From assembly GCF_022539665.2 (NCBI RefSeq), contig NC_081331.1, positions 4,746,501 through 4,810,500 on the forward strand: a stretch of 64,000 bases of DNA. The letters run 5' to 3'. Both the position numbers and the translations under genes were made by a program. Source of the stretch: Daphnia carinata (Eukaryota; Arthropoda; Branchiopoda; Diplostraca; Daphniidae). Below the pieces are notes generated by a model, which saw only the letters and a list, made by a program, of their open reading frames with translations, did not search any database and was not told the origin of the DNA. Shown here piece by piece: positions 39,195-51,983 of this stretch. Within the stretch, counting starts at the first letter, position 1. Each line of letters begins with the position of its first letter.

Positions 39195-42100
39195 CGTGGC
39201 GGCTGAACCGGCGGCCGGTGCCGTCTGATGAGGCGGCGCTGGAGGCCGACCGAACGGGAAGAACGTCGCAAAACTAGGTGGAGACTCCACGATGGAAGCG
39301 GATGCGGGCAATTCTTTCGCCAGCTTTGCAAATTTTGTATTCAATTTTGTTTGTTTTTTTTTTGCCTGTTTTTCTTTCAAATATGTCTATAGAGTTTTGT
39401 GGTTCACTTTTTCGCAGCACACGAGACGTAACTGAACCACTGGGAAGATGAAAAACGAACCAGCTATCAGACGGACGATTTGACTGAGAATGAGCCCAAT
39501 TGGAACTCTCGGGGTCGAGCCCTTTCTGACTCAGGTCCAGCCAAGAAAGCCAACCTTTTTCTTAAACAGTCGAATGCAAGAAAGAAAGGGGAAACAGCGA
39601 CAATGGGTACGTTCCCCCCCAAAAAAGAAGGAGCTTCTAAACTATAGGCAAAGGACGGACACGTCCTGCCCTTGTTGATTTGCCGTTGAAATTGAGCCGT
39701 TTTCTTTCCTCACACAGGACACAATCAGATGAGCACTTTGTTTTGTTTTGTTTTTTGTTTTTGTCTTTTTGTTTTTTTCGTTTTGTTGCACAAAGTTCAA
39801 AAACTGAATGATGAATAGAGTCAAGAGTCTGTGAAGAAACCGCACGTCTGAACTGTGGAGGCACTCGACGAGGCGGGCAAGCGAGCAGACCGTCAAGTGT
39901 TCTATATGAACTGCCGGGGCGAATCGGAATGCAGCCCCCTTTGCCCTCTCATCCGACACAAATAGAAAAGGTTCCAAAGAGTCTCGCAGTTCAGCATAGA
40001 AGGAGGAATAATCAAAACATAAGAAAGGGAGGTGGATAGAGGTAGATATGTACTGCAGCGGATGAAAGAAAAGCAAAATAAAGAAATATAAGAGGAAAAT
40101 AACAAACAAAAACAAAAAAAGGGGGAACAAAAATCTGGTTGAACTGCAACTACAACTCAACACACGCCTAATAGCTCCGCGTCGCCGCACTCGGCTGCTG
40201 CTACTGTTTCACTGCTGACCGGTTCGGTCTTGACCTGACCGTGACCGACAGACTCTTAGAGTCTTTTCCAACATTGGGGGCTTTGCTGAACTACACAGTC
40301 GTGTGGGAGGAGTCATGCGCTTCTGCGGGACGTGCATGGCGTGTGTTAAAAAAAAAAAAGAAAGAAAAAGTAGAGAGAAAAAGAAAAGAAACCCTCCGGA
40401 AAAATCCAGCTGGCACGAGATCCCACGGCGTCTGACGACGCTTGCCCTCGTCCAATCCTGGGTCGGCCCGTCTTTTTGCCGCAGCCATTGGCTGGCGCGC
40501 GCATCACTCAAAAAAGCAGCGGCAGTCCAAATCACGTGACCTGACGGTTTGCCTTTGCAATCGCTCTTGTCTGTTGCTCTCTCTCTTTCTCTCTCTACTA
40601 TTTACCATTACTACTACGGCTACTATACGCACGGCTATACTATGTGTGTATACCATACACCTCCATCTCACGGACATGTACAAGTTGGCACCCCTCCCAA
40701 AAATTGGCCCTCTTCAACCCCACCATCAAACACGCGACGCGCATCTATTGATGAGATTTCCCTCTTTTTTTTTTTTTGTGTTGTTGTTACTTTTATTTTA
40801 CGTTCGGCTCTGTTTCGATTCATTATGGATGACGACTCAATCAGGCCAGTCTAGCGAGTCTAAACGAATGCCTAATGCTGTTGGAATATTATATCTAGCC
40901 CCCAATGGTAGGGGATAATAAAAACAAGAACCATTCATAAATGACGAGCGCGATGAACGAGTCAATCTTCCTTTTTTTTTTTTTTTTTTCGTGTGTGCTC
41001 CGAATGATTTGAGCTAATCGAGGAAAAAAAAAGAGGGAGAAACGGTTCACCAGATCGGAGCGTATCGCAAAAATATAAACAGCAATTGTATATGTAGGAA
41101 AAGAATCTAGAAAAAAAAAGGTTCACATGTTTCGTCACGGCCAGAGAGAAAGAGAGTGAGAGAAAGAACACAAGAGTTCATCATGCTCAGTCGGTCATGA
41201 AATTTAGCCTCGTCTGTTATGATATGTCGGGTAGTTCTTAGCCTTTTTATTGAGTATTATATATCTCGTTTATCTACTCAAAATCAGCTATTCTGAATCT
41301 TTGAATTGTTAATTTAGTCGATAAATACATCCGATTTGTTCTATATGTAGAATCATCGAACTACTTAGCGATTCAATTACAAGGCAAACCAACAAAACGT
41401 CAAGAGGGCTATTTGCTCTTGTTGAAAGCGGATTTAATCTACGCACACCATCCAAACGTTATAGTAGCTCTAGGTGGAAGGGTCGTTCAAAAAAATAGGA
41501 TATCATGCGAACACGGGGATTTCCAGGTCAACTCGAACAACTTTGCCCATTGATCGAAAAGAATTGAAAAGAAGCGCACAATCGTGATAGAGTCAAGAGC
41601 TATAGGGGGGAAGTAAATCAGGACACCCCATCATGATCTAGCCTACATATACTAGCGTGTACAACAGCCAAGTGAGTGCGCAGTCTATTCAAACGGTGTG
41701 CTGCGAGTAACTCATTAGACCTGACTGAATCCGTACGGCTGTTTGTCTCCCTCTCTGTTTCCCTATTCGATCGAACAGGGGAAAGGTCGAACTTAGGGAG
41801 AGTGTCGATATAGATAGCACAACTGTATTACAAGAATAGGTAGGAAGAGGACAAAAAAAAAAAAAAGAAAGAAAGGAGGGGGATTGACTCTCTTTGAACA
41901 GATGAATGGAAAAGGCCAGCATCGAGTGGCCCTATCGGTGTCAAATCCGTCGACACAATAGGCTCTCCGACCCGAGCGATTTCGGGGGCCCTGGAATACC
42001 AGCTATTTATGTATATCGATGGCTCTCTTGTCCTCTTCTATAGACACGCATACACACTGTATTTAAGGGCAAAAAAGAGGAATAAAGAAGCAGTGGTGGC

Positions 42101-44900
42101 GGCAGCTGAATGAAACTTTTCACACTATAGACATTGGCGCGCATTTCATACTGTTGTCGTATGTAGTGAATATAAATGCCAGCCATTGATCTTTTTTGGT
42201 TCTTTTTTTTTTCTATATAGTAATACCTTCTCTCACTCTCTTGACTCCTCTCCATTTATCGATGGAACATTGAGCCACTGTCTGCTGGCACTCCAACGGT
42301 ACAACACAAAAAGCACATACACACAAATACAAGAGCAGTGGCCTGTCAGACACTGCATTGAAAGAGAACACCATTCCATCTCTCGGTCCCTCTCTTCCAT
42401 GTATGTCCCTTTTTTTTTTTTTTTTTTTTTTTATTTATTTGTGTGTTATCCCAGTGAAAGTCAAACTACATTATAAAGCCCTTTAGTTCATATTCCCCCT
42501 ACGTATGCAATGATTTTAATATCAAAACGGTTTTCTTCTTCCCCTCCGCCCTATTGTATTACCACTGTCTGTTGTGCGACATAGTGAGCAGATTACATAA
42601 GCACACACACGGGATTTAGTACCATTTCATGAAGTGCTTTAGAATAATACCCTTGCGTAACGACGTCTGTCTTAACTAACGGTGACCTGATAGTCTTCCG
42701 AGTATTTAATCGAAAAATAAAAAGAAAAAAGAAGTTTCACAAAAATTGAGTTGAACAACGTCGACTGTAACAAGGACAGCTGCGCCGGAACCGTATTACT
42801 ACACAGAGCTGCATTCCAGTGAGCGAACAGCACACGCCCGCTCTCCTCTATACACTCAGCTGGCCATTGATCGACGAGAAAATGGGAAAAAAAAAAAAAG
42901 AGAAAAGACGCGAAAAGAAAAGAGAAATTTCACTCCATCACTGGGACATTTTCGATTTTTTTTTCTTCAGAGAAGAGAGAAAGGAAGAAAAAAAAAAAAA
43001 AAACCCAGGTCTCTGAGGAGTACATACATGTACTCGATGTATTGTACACGACGAACGTCAACCACGTTGACAGCAATTCAAAATGTGTGTACGTTTGGAA
43101 GCTGTATAACCATTCTGCGTTTGATTGGACATGAAATAAATCTGGCGCTGCGAAGGTTTTTTTTTTTTCTTTTTCAGCGGCGCAAACGAGAGGAAAGACG
43201 GAAGAAAAGAAAAGAAATGCCCTACCCAATCGGAATGCAAGTGGACGGGGGAATCGACGTTTGCATTGAACCCCATGCCTGACATCTTCATTTCACAGAG
43301 TGGAACGCTAGAAAAATGGACACGTATAGGCCTACTGTATTTCGCGCCAGCAATAGGGGCATAACACGAATACCATAGAAAATTGCAACGACAAAAGCAA
43401 AGAATAAAAATCAAATTCTTATTGAGCTCGAAAAGAAAGAAACACTGCGAATAGGTGTGCAAGTAGAAGGCCCAGAAGGCCCCAACCGCCAGTTTTCTAA
43501 TGGCTTTGACCCGTGCGCAATGGGACTTATTGTAACAAGTCTGCCAAACGATTAGGCAAAAGAATAAGAAACACAAATGATGATGATCTTTTGCGTACTG
43601 AACTCGGGGTAAACACACACAAGACCCATGTATGAATGGTGTAAAATAAACCACAAAACAACATCGGAAAAGGCCAGACAACCAGAGAGTGATAGGTTTC
43701 TTCCGACGTGGGACAATTCGTCTGTGTCAAACTCCCTAGTCTTCTGTCTCTCTCTCTCTCTACTTACACACACACAAAAAAAAGTCTTGTGTGTCTATTA
43801 CCCTAGACAATATTATATACTCCAGCGGCGGCAAACGAGTCACTATCATACAAGGAGGAGGCAAGAAAAAAAAAAAAAAAGTGTCACTCGTTGTGTCTTC
43901 ACACAAACATATGGGAGGTCATGTCAGTTGTCTCGCGTGTCAAAAGAACGGCGGGTGCTGTTGGATAAAGACGAAAAAAAAAAAAAAATAAAAAAAATAA
44001 AAAACCCGCAAGCCGACGTCAATGGTTCCAACTCCGCCCCAACCATCCGCCCAAACACCCTTAGTAGCGTATACTTTGCTTTGCACTGTTCAAATTTCTC
44101 TTCTTTCTTGAATTGTTTGGCTTTGGGCCGCATCAGCGCAAACACACGAACATTCCTTGTGTACACACACACAGCCCCCAAAGTTGATGGGATAACACAG
44201 CGTACATACTAGCAGATAGATATGTATTACATGTGTAAGCTGAGGATTTTTTTTTCACCAGTAGCGGGAGCCAACCCCCTTCACCGCTCTTTTGAGCGGC
44301 ATCCCCCGACGTCAGTTTCCGCTCGTTTACAAAAAAAAAAAAAAAAAAAAAAAAGAAAGATATGCCTACTGTGAAATATGTTCCGTTTCCCTTCTTTTTT
44401 TTTTTTTTTTTTTCTCTCTCCCGCGATTTGATTTGTTTGCTGGCCCAAGTTTTTAAAAGAAACTACACTAACGCAGCAAGCTAAGGTAAGAAAAAAAAAA
44501 CCAGTACAGGCCTATGTTGCAATGCCCCTCCGAAGAGAAGATAGGGTTTGAAAAATAAGCAATGGCTTGCACGCTCCAACCGTTTTGCGCGCGCCTCCAG
44601 TCCACTTTTTTTCTTTTTTTTTTCTTTCTTTTTTTCGAATGTAGAACGTTCTCCTATATGTGCTGCAGAGCGTGTCGAAGTCGCACATGCTGTTTGGTTT
44701 GAAACGGCACGGTGCATAGAAAATAGGGAGAGTGACAACAACGAAGCGCGTTGTTTCATCTTCGCTCGTCTTCTTATTCTTCTTCATTTTCGACCGATTA
44801 CACCCTCCACTTTCAATTGCGACGAGGCGAAAAATAAAAAGGAACACAAAAAAAAGGGGGTAGCTTTAAAACATCTGTTGCCATTCGATCCACTTCATTG
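39195..44900. other. Region 5' of the Pax2/5/8 start
   Basis: Should contain the Pax 5' untranslated region and promoter. No clear TATA/initiator pair was found. Dense homopolymer tracts. Many short frames, none with domain content or paired splice sites. Confidence 0.5.
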
Positions 44901-44939
44901 ACCAATCATCTGTTGTGTTAACCTCGCCGTTACCGCTGC

Positions 44940-45045
44940 CGCCCATGGCGCCTGACGTCGCCGCCACCCAGCGCAAATATGCCCTCGGGCGTCTGGTCTC
45001 CGATGGCTGTTGACTTCATTAGGCTATCATAACTGAGCATTCTGT
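44940..45045 (-). other. GC-rich patch, possible alternative first exon
   Basis: Within AT-rich surroundings this patch reads on the minus strand GCGCCATGG (excellent start context), then GCGGCAGCG followed by GTAACG, a plausible donor leaving phase 1 after Met-Gly-Gly-Ser. That phase fits Pax exon 2. An overlapping open frame ends EGIFALGGGDVRRHG. With no transcript evidence this remains a guess. Confidence 0.2.
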
Positions 45046-48000
45046 CGCTTACTATTACTCTACTGTGCACAAACTGCCGGCCTTTTTTCTCTATATCTAT
45101 ACAGAGATTCATAGCCTCCCCCCTCCCCACCGTTTTCTATCAAATTACGGAGGGAAGACACGAAATATGCGAGGGCGCCGAAATGCGACTAATCGCGCAC
45201 GTCAGTTCTTTAATTTTCACAGGTATTCGTGTTCATTGAAAAGCCAAAAAAAAATCGTTGCCAAAATGAGGAGAGATTCAAAAGCGCTCCGCAATGCAAG
45301 TTTCGTCACGGAAGGGAGCAATCACGCAAAGAAATATCGTGGCGAACGGGACAGGGGTGGAGCTGAGTTTAGGCAACAAAAAGACAAAAAATTATATTGA
45401 CTGCGCAATTAGGAGAGGTTCCAAGAAACATTGGGCAAGTGAAGAGAAAGCCAGTTGACATGGATAGAAAGCAGGGCAGGAAAAAGGGAATGTTGGCGCT
45501 AGGATCACACGCAGTTAGCCGAAAAATCTTTTCTTGTTCGGCTGTGTCGTGATCAAGACCGAACGCCTTTCGTCTGAGCTCGCAACTCGTGACCACCCTC
45601 AAATTAAAAGAAAAAGAAAAAAAAAAAAGACTTGGTCGCCTTCTTAATTTGCTATTTTTTTTCTTTTGTTTTGTTTTGTTTCTTGAAAACAATAGTTAGG
45701 GATTCAGGCTTAAGAGGTACGACGAAAGTGTATAACTCGGTAAGGAGAAAAGGCCAACTATCGATTCATTCGTTCGTTATCAATATGGCAGCGCGAACGA
45801 AAGAAAATGAAGTAGAGTGATTACGACCCGATTACAGTACACAACCAACTTTTGCTCTTTTCTCTTTCACTTTCATTTGAATCCGGTTTCCCTTTCACTC
45901 ACTGTATTTTGTCTTTTCTTTCCCGAGTGCTGTAAATATATTTAAAAAAAAAAAGGGCGGGGCCGACTTTTATGGGCGGACGGAGAGAAAAAAAAAACGA
46001 AATGAGGAAAAAATAAAATAAAAAAAAAAGACAACAAATGCGACGACAAAAGTTGGAGAGAAGTGCAGAAATAAAAGTCAGTGAAAAAAAAAAAAACAAT
46101 AAAAAAAAAAGTGGAAGCACAACGACAATCTAATGCGACTCGGGAGCGGAAACATTTGTAAAAGGCACACAGTCGGAGCGTGGCAAGGCCATGCAAACTT
46201 GTACACATACGCATAAGCACTAGACAGTTTGCGGGATAAAAAAAAAAAAAAAGAGCGAGAAGAAGAAGAAGTATCGAGTCTGTCAAGGCATCAAAAGACC
46301 ATTTCTATGCTAATCACCTCTGCTCGTCTACTAGTCGTGCCTTGCGCGTTCCAACCAATCGGTTCTCTTTGGTTGTCTTGCTCATTGACGAATTACGATG
46401 GAAAGTTAAACACACAACACGGTACCCGCCGCCACGAAGTATAAATAGAATGGGGAAGAAACAAGGAAAAAAAAAAAATTTTAAATATAAAGGCAACCAG
46501 TATAGGGTCATATAAGACGTCGGTGGTGGTGGTGGTGGTTACGGCCACCGCCAGCCCATCGCCAATGATGGATGGCCAATCGGCGAGGAAACGACGTTGG
46601 TTGTAGAAATGAATCAAGACGCATCAAAAGCCATTCGTCTCGCCGTTGCCCGACACGCGACCGTCTACCCGAAATCGTCAACAATAAAAAAAAAAAAAAA
46701 AAAGGAAAAGAGGAGAGAACATAAAAAAAAAGAGAGACACGTCATACTTCGTCATGGGCTCTGTAAGCTTGCAGCTATAACACGAAGAAGAAGAAGAAAA
46801 AAAAAAGAGAAAGACCTAACGGGAAATTTAAATATTCTTTGCCAATCGGACGAAGAGTAACAAATAGAAAGCAACGGACGGAAGTTCCCATCCGGTTCAA
46901 AGGTGACGACGCCACTCGTTAGATGGCAGCACATATCGCTTCTTTTTTCCCCCTTCTGATTTCTTAAAATAATTTAAAAAAAACTGATGACAAGTGCGAA
47001 AGACTGTGAGATGGAAGAGATTCTCACCTTCTCAAACAAAACAAATCTCCATGCATCCGGCTTCCAGCAATAGAAAATCCACATTTTCCGGCTAGAGGCC
47101 ATGAGCTGGGAAGATCGTCTTCGGCTCTGCTCGCAGCGAGCGCGTACGTAACACACGATACCGGTGCGAAACTTTTCCTACTGGCCACAAACAACAACAA
47201 CAACAACAAAAAAAAAACCCACGGTCTCCTCGTCCAAATCATCTTACACACACGCACCCTCAGTTCCTCGAAGAGAATGCCGTTTGGTCGTCGAGACTCC
47301 CGTTTCTTTTTTTTTTTTTTTTTACATATTCATTTCAAGAAGACGTCATTTGTATTCAAGCCTCACGTTATATACCGTAGTAATTCAAGGTAATAGATAA
47401 GCGGCTACTGCTAAGTATACTGTGGCTAATCACCGTGGAATGCATCGATAATCGACGGAAATCATTTAAAGAATCAGGGAAATTTTTGTTTTCTTTTTTT
47501 CGTGGGGGGGGGGGGGGGAACCAGGAGAAATAAGCGGAGATGATCGAGACGAGGTTCGTTTTTGGTCGTATTGTAATTTTTCTTTCTCTTTCTTTTTTTT
47601 TTTTATATTTGACGGGGAGCGGATGGATTTCCTCAATCGACCGGAAAATGATTATTGTCATCTTTTTCTTATGTTTTTTTTCTTTTCTCTTGTTCTTTCG
47701 GCCTCTTATTCCCATTCCCGTAACCGACAGCAGCCCGCCCCTCGAAGCTTCTAACAAAAATCATTCTATTCACCATTTGAATTCTTTCAAATGTCTTGCC
47801 TCCTATTTTCGAAATTCTCCTTCCTTCCTCGTTTCTCTATCTCACTAAGATGATTATACTTTGTCTCACCTTTTCCCCCCCCCCCTCCCCCCTCTCTCTA
47901 TTCAGTTTGAATTTACCGCTCCTCCCTCCCCACCTTGTTACATTTAAATTTCGATGCTCTCATTTTCAGGCGATCCCCGCTGCCACTCGTTTATTTAAAA

Positions 48001-51000
48001 AATTATATAAAAAAAAAAAAAATCAGAACAGGTCACAATAAGCGTGCCTGCCTATACAATTGTGGCCGTGTAGAGCATCTCCCTGGACAGAAATCGGCAG
48101 ATCCCTTCTTTGTAGATAGGGAACAAGAAGGGAAAGAGGGAGGCTATGAGGGGTTTGGAAACATCATAAGGCAAACCGCACACACGTAACACGTCCGGAA
48201 TGCGCTTCACTCTAGATAGGTGCACGCAGAAGAGATTCCCATCGCCATTCAAACAATTTTTTTTCTTTCTTTTTTTCTTCCGACTTGATTATTTTTTTTA
48301 TTATAATATATGACTACTTCGACATCTTTTTTTTTTTTTTTTTTTTTTTTCGTCATTCTATTTCAGTCCTACGTTTCAAGAAATTCCTTACTATATTCGT
48401 TGGTTAGCCTCGGCTAAGGCTTGTGCCCTGCTGAACGATACAAATGACAACCGGAAAGACGGTCGTCTTCCATCAAGAGATATTCATTCATTGTAAAATG
48501 AAACAAAAAAAAAAAGAAAATGAAGTAAAAGAAGTGGCCGACAAATGCATAACTCTATTAGCGGCCGCTGACGTTTGTGACATCGGCCTCTCGATCGTCT
48601 ACCGCTGATAGATGATCAACGAATGTTTGAATAGGCAGACGATAAAGCTGAAAGCGATGGGTAAGCGCAAACAAGGCAGAACTTGTAGCAAAGGGCGAAA
48701 AGAAAAGGTTGAACGTAGAAAAAAAAAAAAAGGGAGACCACAAGAGGAGACCACCAGGTCAGGTTTCATCGTGGAGGGTCAGCGGGAACGAACGTATCGA
48801 AAACAAGGAGGAGGCAACAAGAAAAAAAAAAAAAAAAAATGAAAGGAAATCATTCGGTAGTTTCTCTTTCAGATAGAAAAACTTAAAAAAAACAAAAAAC
48901 AAATGGGTTTCGTCTTGGATTGTGTGGATATGGAATTAAAAGGTCGGGCACGTAAACGAATGGGAGAAACTACTTCGTTATTATGACACAAACATCTGTC
49001 ACGGTAGAAATAAAACCCAAGGGAATGAATTTCGACGATCTATTGGAGATGAGTTTGAAAAAAAAAAAAACTAAAGACAGGGCCGACAAGTAACGCACCT
49101 ACGTAATCGAGTTATTTTCAAGCGGGAATTTTAAATGAACGTCAAATCAATTTTCCCCATTCATTTTGAAAACGTGATAATGCTATTCGACACCTTCAGC
49201 AAAATAATGCCCAACTTTTAATAGTTACACAATAAAACAATCTCGCAATAGATCTCGCAATCGCACTAAAATTAAGAAATTCAAAGAAAAGGCATGGTTC
49301 GCAGGGGCCTTCTCTTCCGTCTCATTCCATTAAGAACTATAGAAAGAGAGAGAGAGAGAGAGAGAAAGAGAAAAAAAAGGGAGGAGGTTTAGGATTGTTT
49401 TCAGAGCCATGATTTATTTAGGAAAGGCGTGTGCTGAAGAGGTTTCTATTTTTCCAAAAAGAGCTGCAGAGAAGCGGCTGCTCTCTTGGAAATCGAATGG
49501 TATTATATCTACAAGAGGGTTATTATAGAGGCAGTATAAATCATCGGGATTCCGTAGCTAGCGATGGCCAAACATCACCAGAAATTTTCTCTCATCTGCC
49601 GGGCTAACTTTTTTTTTTTTTTTTTTTTTTTTGAAACAGAAAAAGAAAAACCTTTTAGCTGTTTTCGTCCTATTGCCTTCGCTTGAAACTCCTCCCACTT
49701 CTGGCCTTGTTAAATGAAGCCATTATCATCAACAACCCGTTGAAAGAAAAGTAGAAAAAAAAAAAACGCAAAAATGTTGTTTTTTTTTTTCAAAAAGAAA
49801 AATGAATTTGTCGGTAACGGGAAGTTGAGAACGAATATTGTTTTGATGACGTAGACGATCTCGCCATCCAAAAGATACTCCACCTTCGGATGCGTCTGTT
49901 AGCCCCGGTCCAATTTTCCCTCTTGCTCAACACGAATACGTGAAAAAAAAAAAACATGAAAGAGAAGAAAAAAAAGGCGGGGAATTTGAATTTAAAAAGA
50001 AAAAAAAAAAAAAAAAAAGTTCCAATCCGGATGTCGTGGTGTTCCTCCAGTTTCTTTTTTGCGGCTTACAGCCGCTGCACGAGAAGAGATTGAGACGGAT
50101 TCGAATCCGGCCTTCTCGCGACACTCTAGTTACAAAGGCAACCTGATGTTCTTCTTGTCGTCTATTCTACACACCCTCCTTTGTCGGGGCCAAGCCCCGC
50201 TTTTTCTCTCTTTTTTTTCACGTTCTCTTCTCAAAAGAAAAAAAAAAAAAAACGGGCGACGCCAGTGGTTTTGGGGGGGGGGGGGGGGGGGGGGGGGGGA
50301 TAGAATATACATAATTTTCTTTTTTTTTTTTTTTTTTGAAAGATACAAAACAGTGAAATATCACAGCGAGAGAAGAAAAAGAAGAAAAAAAAGGGACCGA
50401 GATTGATATCATCATTTGATACCTGCGACCGGGAATTATTTAAAAGACAGCAACATGTATATCCTCTATAGTATTTCGACCTCCCTTCTCGCCCCCTTTC
50501 TTTCCTTATTCTTTTACGTGTATCTCAATTTTCTTCGTGACAAAGTAAAACAAAGGAAGCTTTTCCCCTTTAGGAACTGACAAATCAGAAAAAAAAAACA
50601 AAAAAAAAAAAACGGTTGGAACATTTGAAGATTCGATGTGGGAGGGCCAGTTTTAAATGTCATCTTGTTACTTGGATCAAATGCCCATTTTTCTCGCCTG
50701 GACAATTGTATCGGAATGGCTCACCGGATGAACATAGAAAAAAAATAATCCGTTTCCACTATACATTAACTTAATCTTTGATAGCCTTCCTCCAAAAAGA
50801 AAAGAAAACAAACAAATAAAAAAAACGGACGTTTAACGGAATGGAACAATGGCCAACTTTGCTGTTGTTGTTTTTGGCGTTCCTCGTCCTTTCCGTTCGC
50901 TTGAAAACGTCGTGAACGTTTATCACATCAAAAAAAGATAGTGAAGAGAATCTGACGTGAGAATGATCACGGAAGGCAAAGGGGTGGTGGCAAAAAAAAG

Positions 51001-51281
51001 GGAACGAGGACTCGAAACCCAAGAGATGGAAGACACAGGAAGAAGAGGGCGCGCTGTTGGTGTGGCTGACTTTGCGTTTTTTTTTTTTTTTCACTCCCCC
51101 CTTCTCATCCCCCTCTATTTCACATCCCCCTTTCTAAAAAAAAACATTTTCTAGAAAAAAAAAAAAAAATGTTCCAGGTGAAGGGAGGGAAATCTATATA
51201 AGGGGGATATTACGGAGAGTGTTTCATATAAATGACAACTTCCGTCGCGCGCCCAGCAGGAATTACAAAATAATAATAATA

Positions 51282-51327
<46 letters not shown>

Positions 51328-51788
51328 AAGAGAAGGACTTCTACTTCTTCCACTTTATCCTCCTCTTCTTTATCCGTCCATTTTTCATCTGGCTTTTGTG
51401 GTCAAAGTGCGTGTACACCAGATAAATAATAAATACAAGTGAGACGAAAAAAATGGGATAGTATGCGCGGCCGGCCGTTTCTTAAATAGCAGAAATCGTG
51501 GCTCGTTACGTCTAAACTAGTAGACTGGGATTAGCTGCCTCTCCTCGCCAACAATCAGGCATAATCAAAAGGCCTATCAAACCAATCAGCTTAAGCGCTT
51601 CGGGCTTTGTCTGATTGTCAATACGTTTCTTGTTAAAGAAAGTGGCTCTCGGGATTTTGTTCGGCCAACACGAATTCTCGGTAGATGTAAGCCAAATCAA
51701 GTCAAATTCAAGTTACGATCGTCAAACAATTAGGCCCCCCCACCAAAAGAAGAAGAAAAATAAAATACAGGTCGACGTTGAGACTCAC
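45046..51788. other. Non-coding, homopolymer-rich region
   Basis: I see no supportable gene on either strand. Features are simple: poly-T and poly-A runs, a 27-base G run at 50273-50299 and a GA run near 49345-49366. Confidence 0.5.
50273..50299 (+). repeat. Poly-G run, 27 bases
   Basis: Uninterrupted G for 27 bases; could form a quadruplex and is prone to sequencing error. Confidence 0.85.
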
Positions 51789-51983
51789 GTTTTTTCTTGG
51801 AATCGTCTCCGCTGCCTCCGCCGCCTCCGCCAGACGACATGTGCATCATTTGCGCGTTCTGGTGCATCTGCTGCTGCTGCTGCTGGGACTGCGGAGCCAT
51901 TCCAGCAGGGCCGTTTACGTCCATGCTGATCATTGGGGTGGAGTCGCTACTCAGCTCGTCCTCTTCTTCACCTGCTTCCACAC
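51789..51983 (-). CDS. Isolated coding exon of unknown gene, phase 1 to phase 1
   Basis: The minus strand has a strong pyrimidine tract and TTTTAG acceptor at 51984, then 195 open bases, then AAAAAAC|GTGAGT donor. Content: an acidic segment GEEEDELSSDSTPMISMDVN, then a Gln run with Met/His (MHQNAQMMHM), a Gly run and GDDSKKK before the donor. Base composition and codon use are clearly protein-like against the surrounding introns. The acidic, Gln-rich then basic layout suggests a transcription factor N-terminal region, with a DNA-binding domain expected in the next exon. That exon was not found in the window. Both ends are phase 1, as in most Pax2/5/8 exons, so it could be spliced to Pax exon 2 from a distal promoter, or belong to another gene. 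Confidence 0.65.

Noticed and set aside
39195-39380. N-terminal extension of Pax2/5/8 upstream of the chosen ATG
   Set aside because: The frame is open but has no ATG, and its start would rest on a non-ATG codon; more likely 5' leader.
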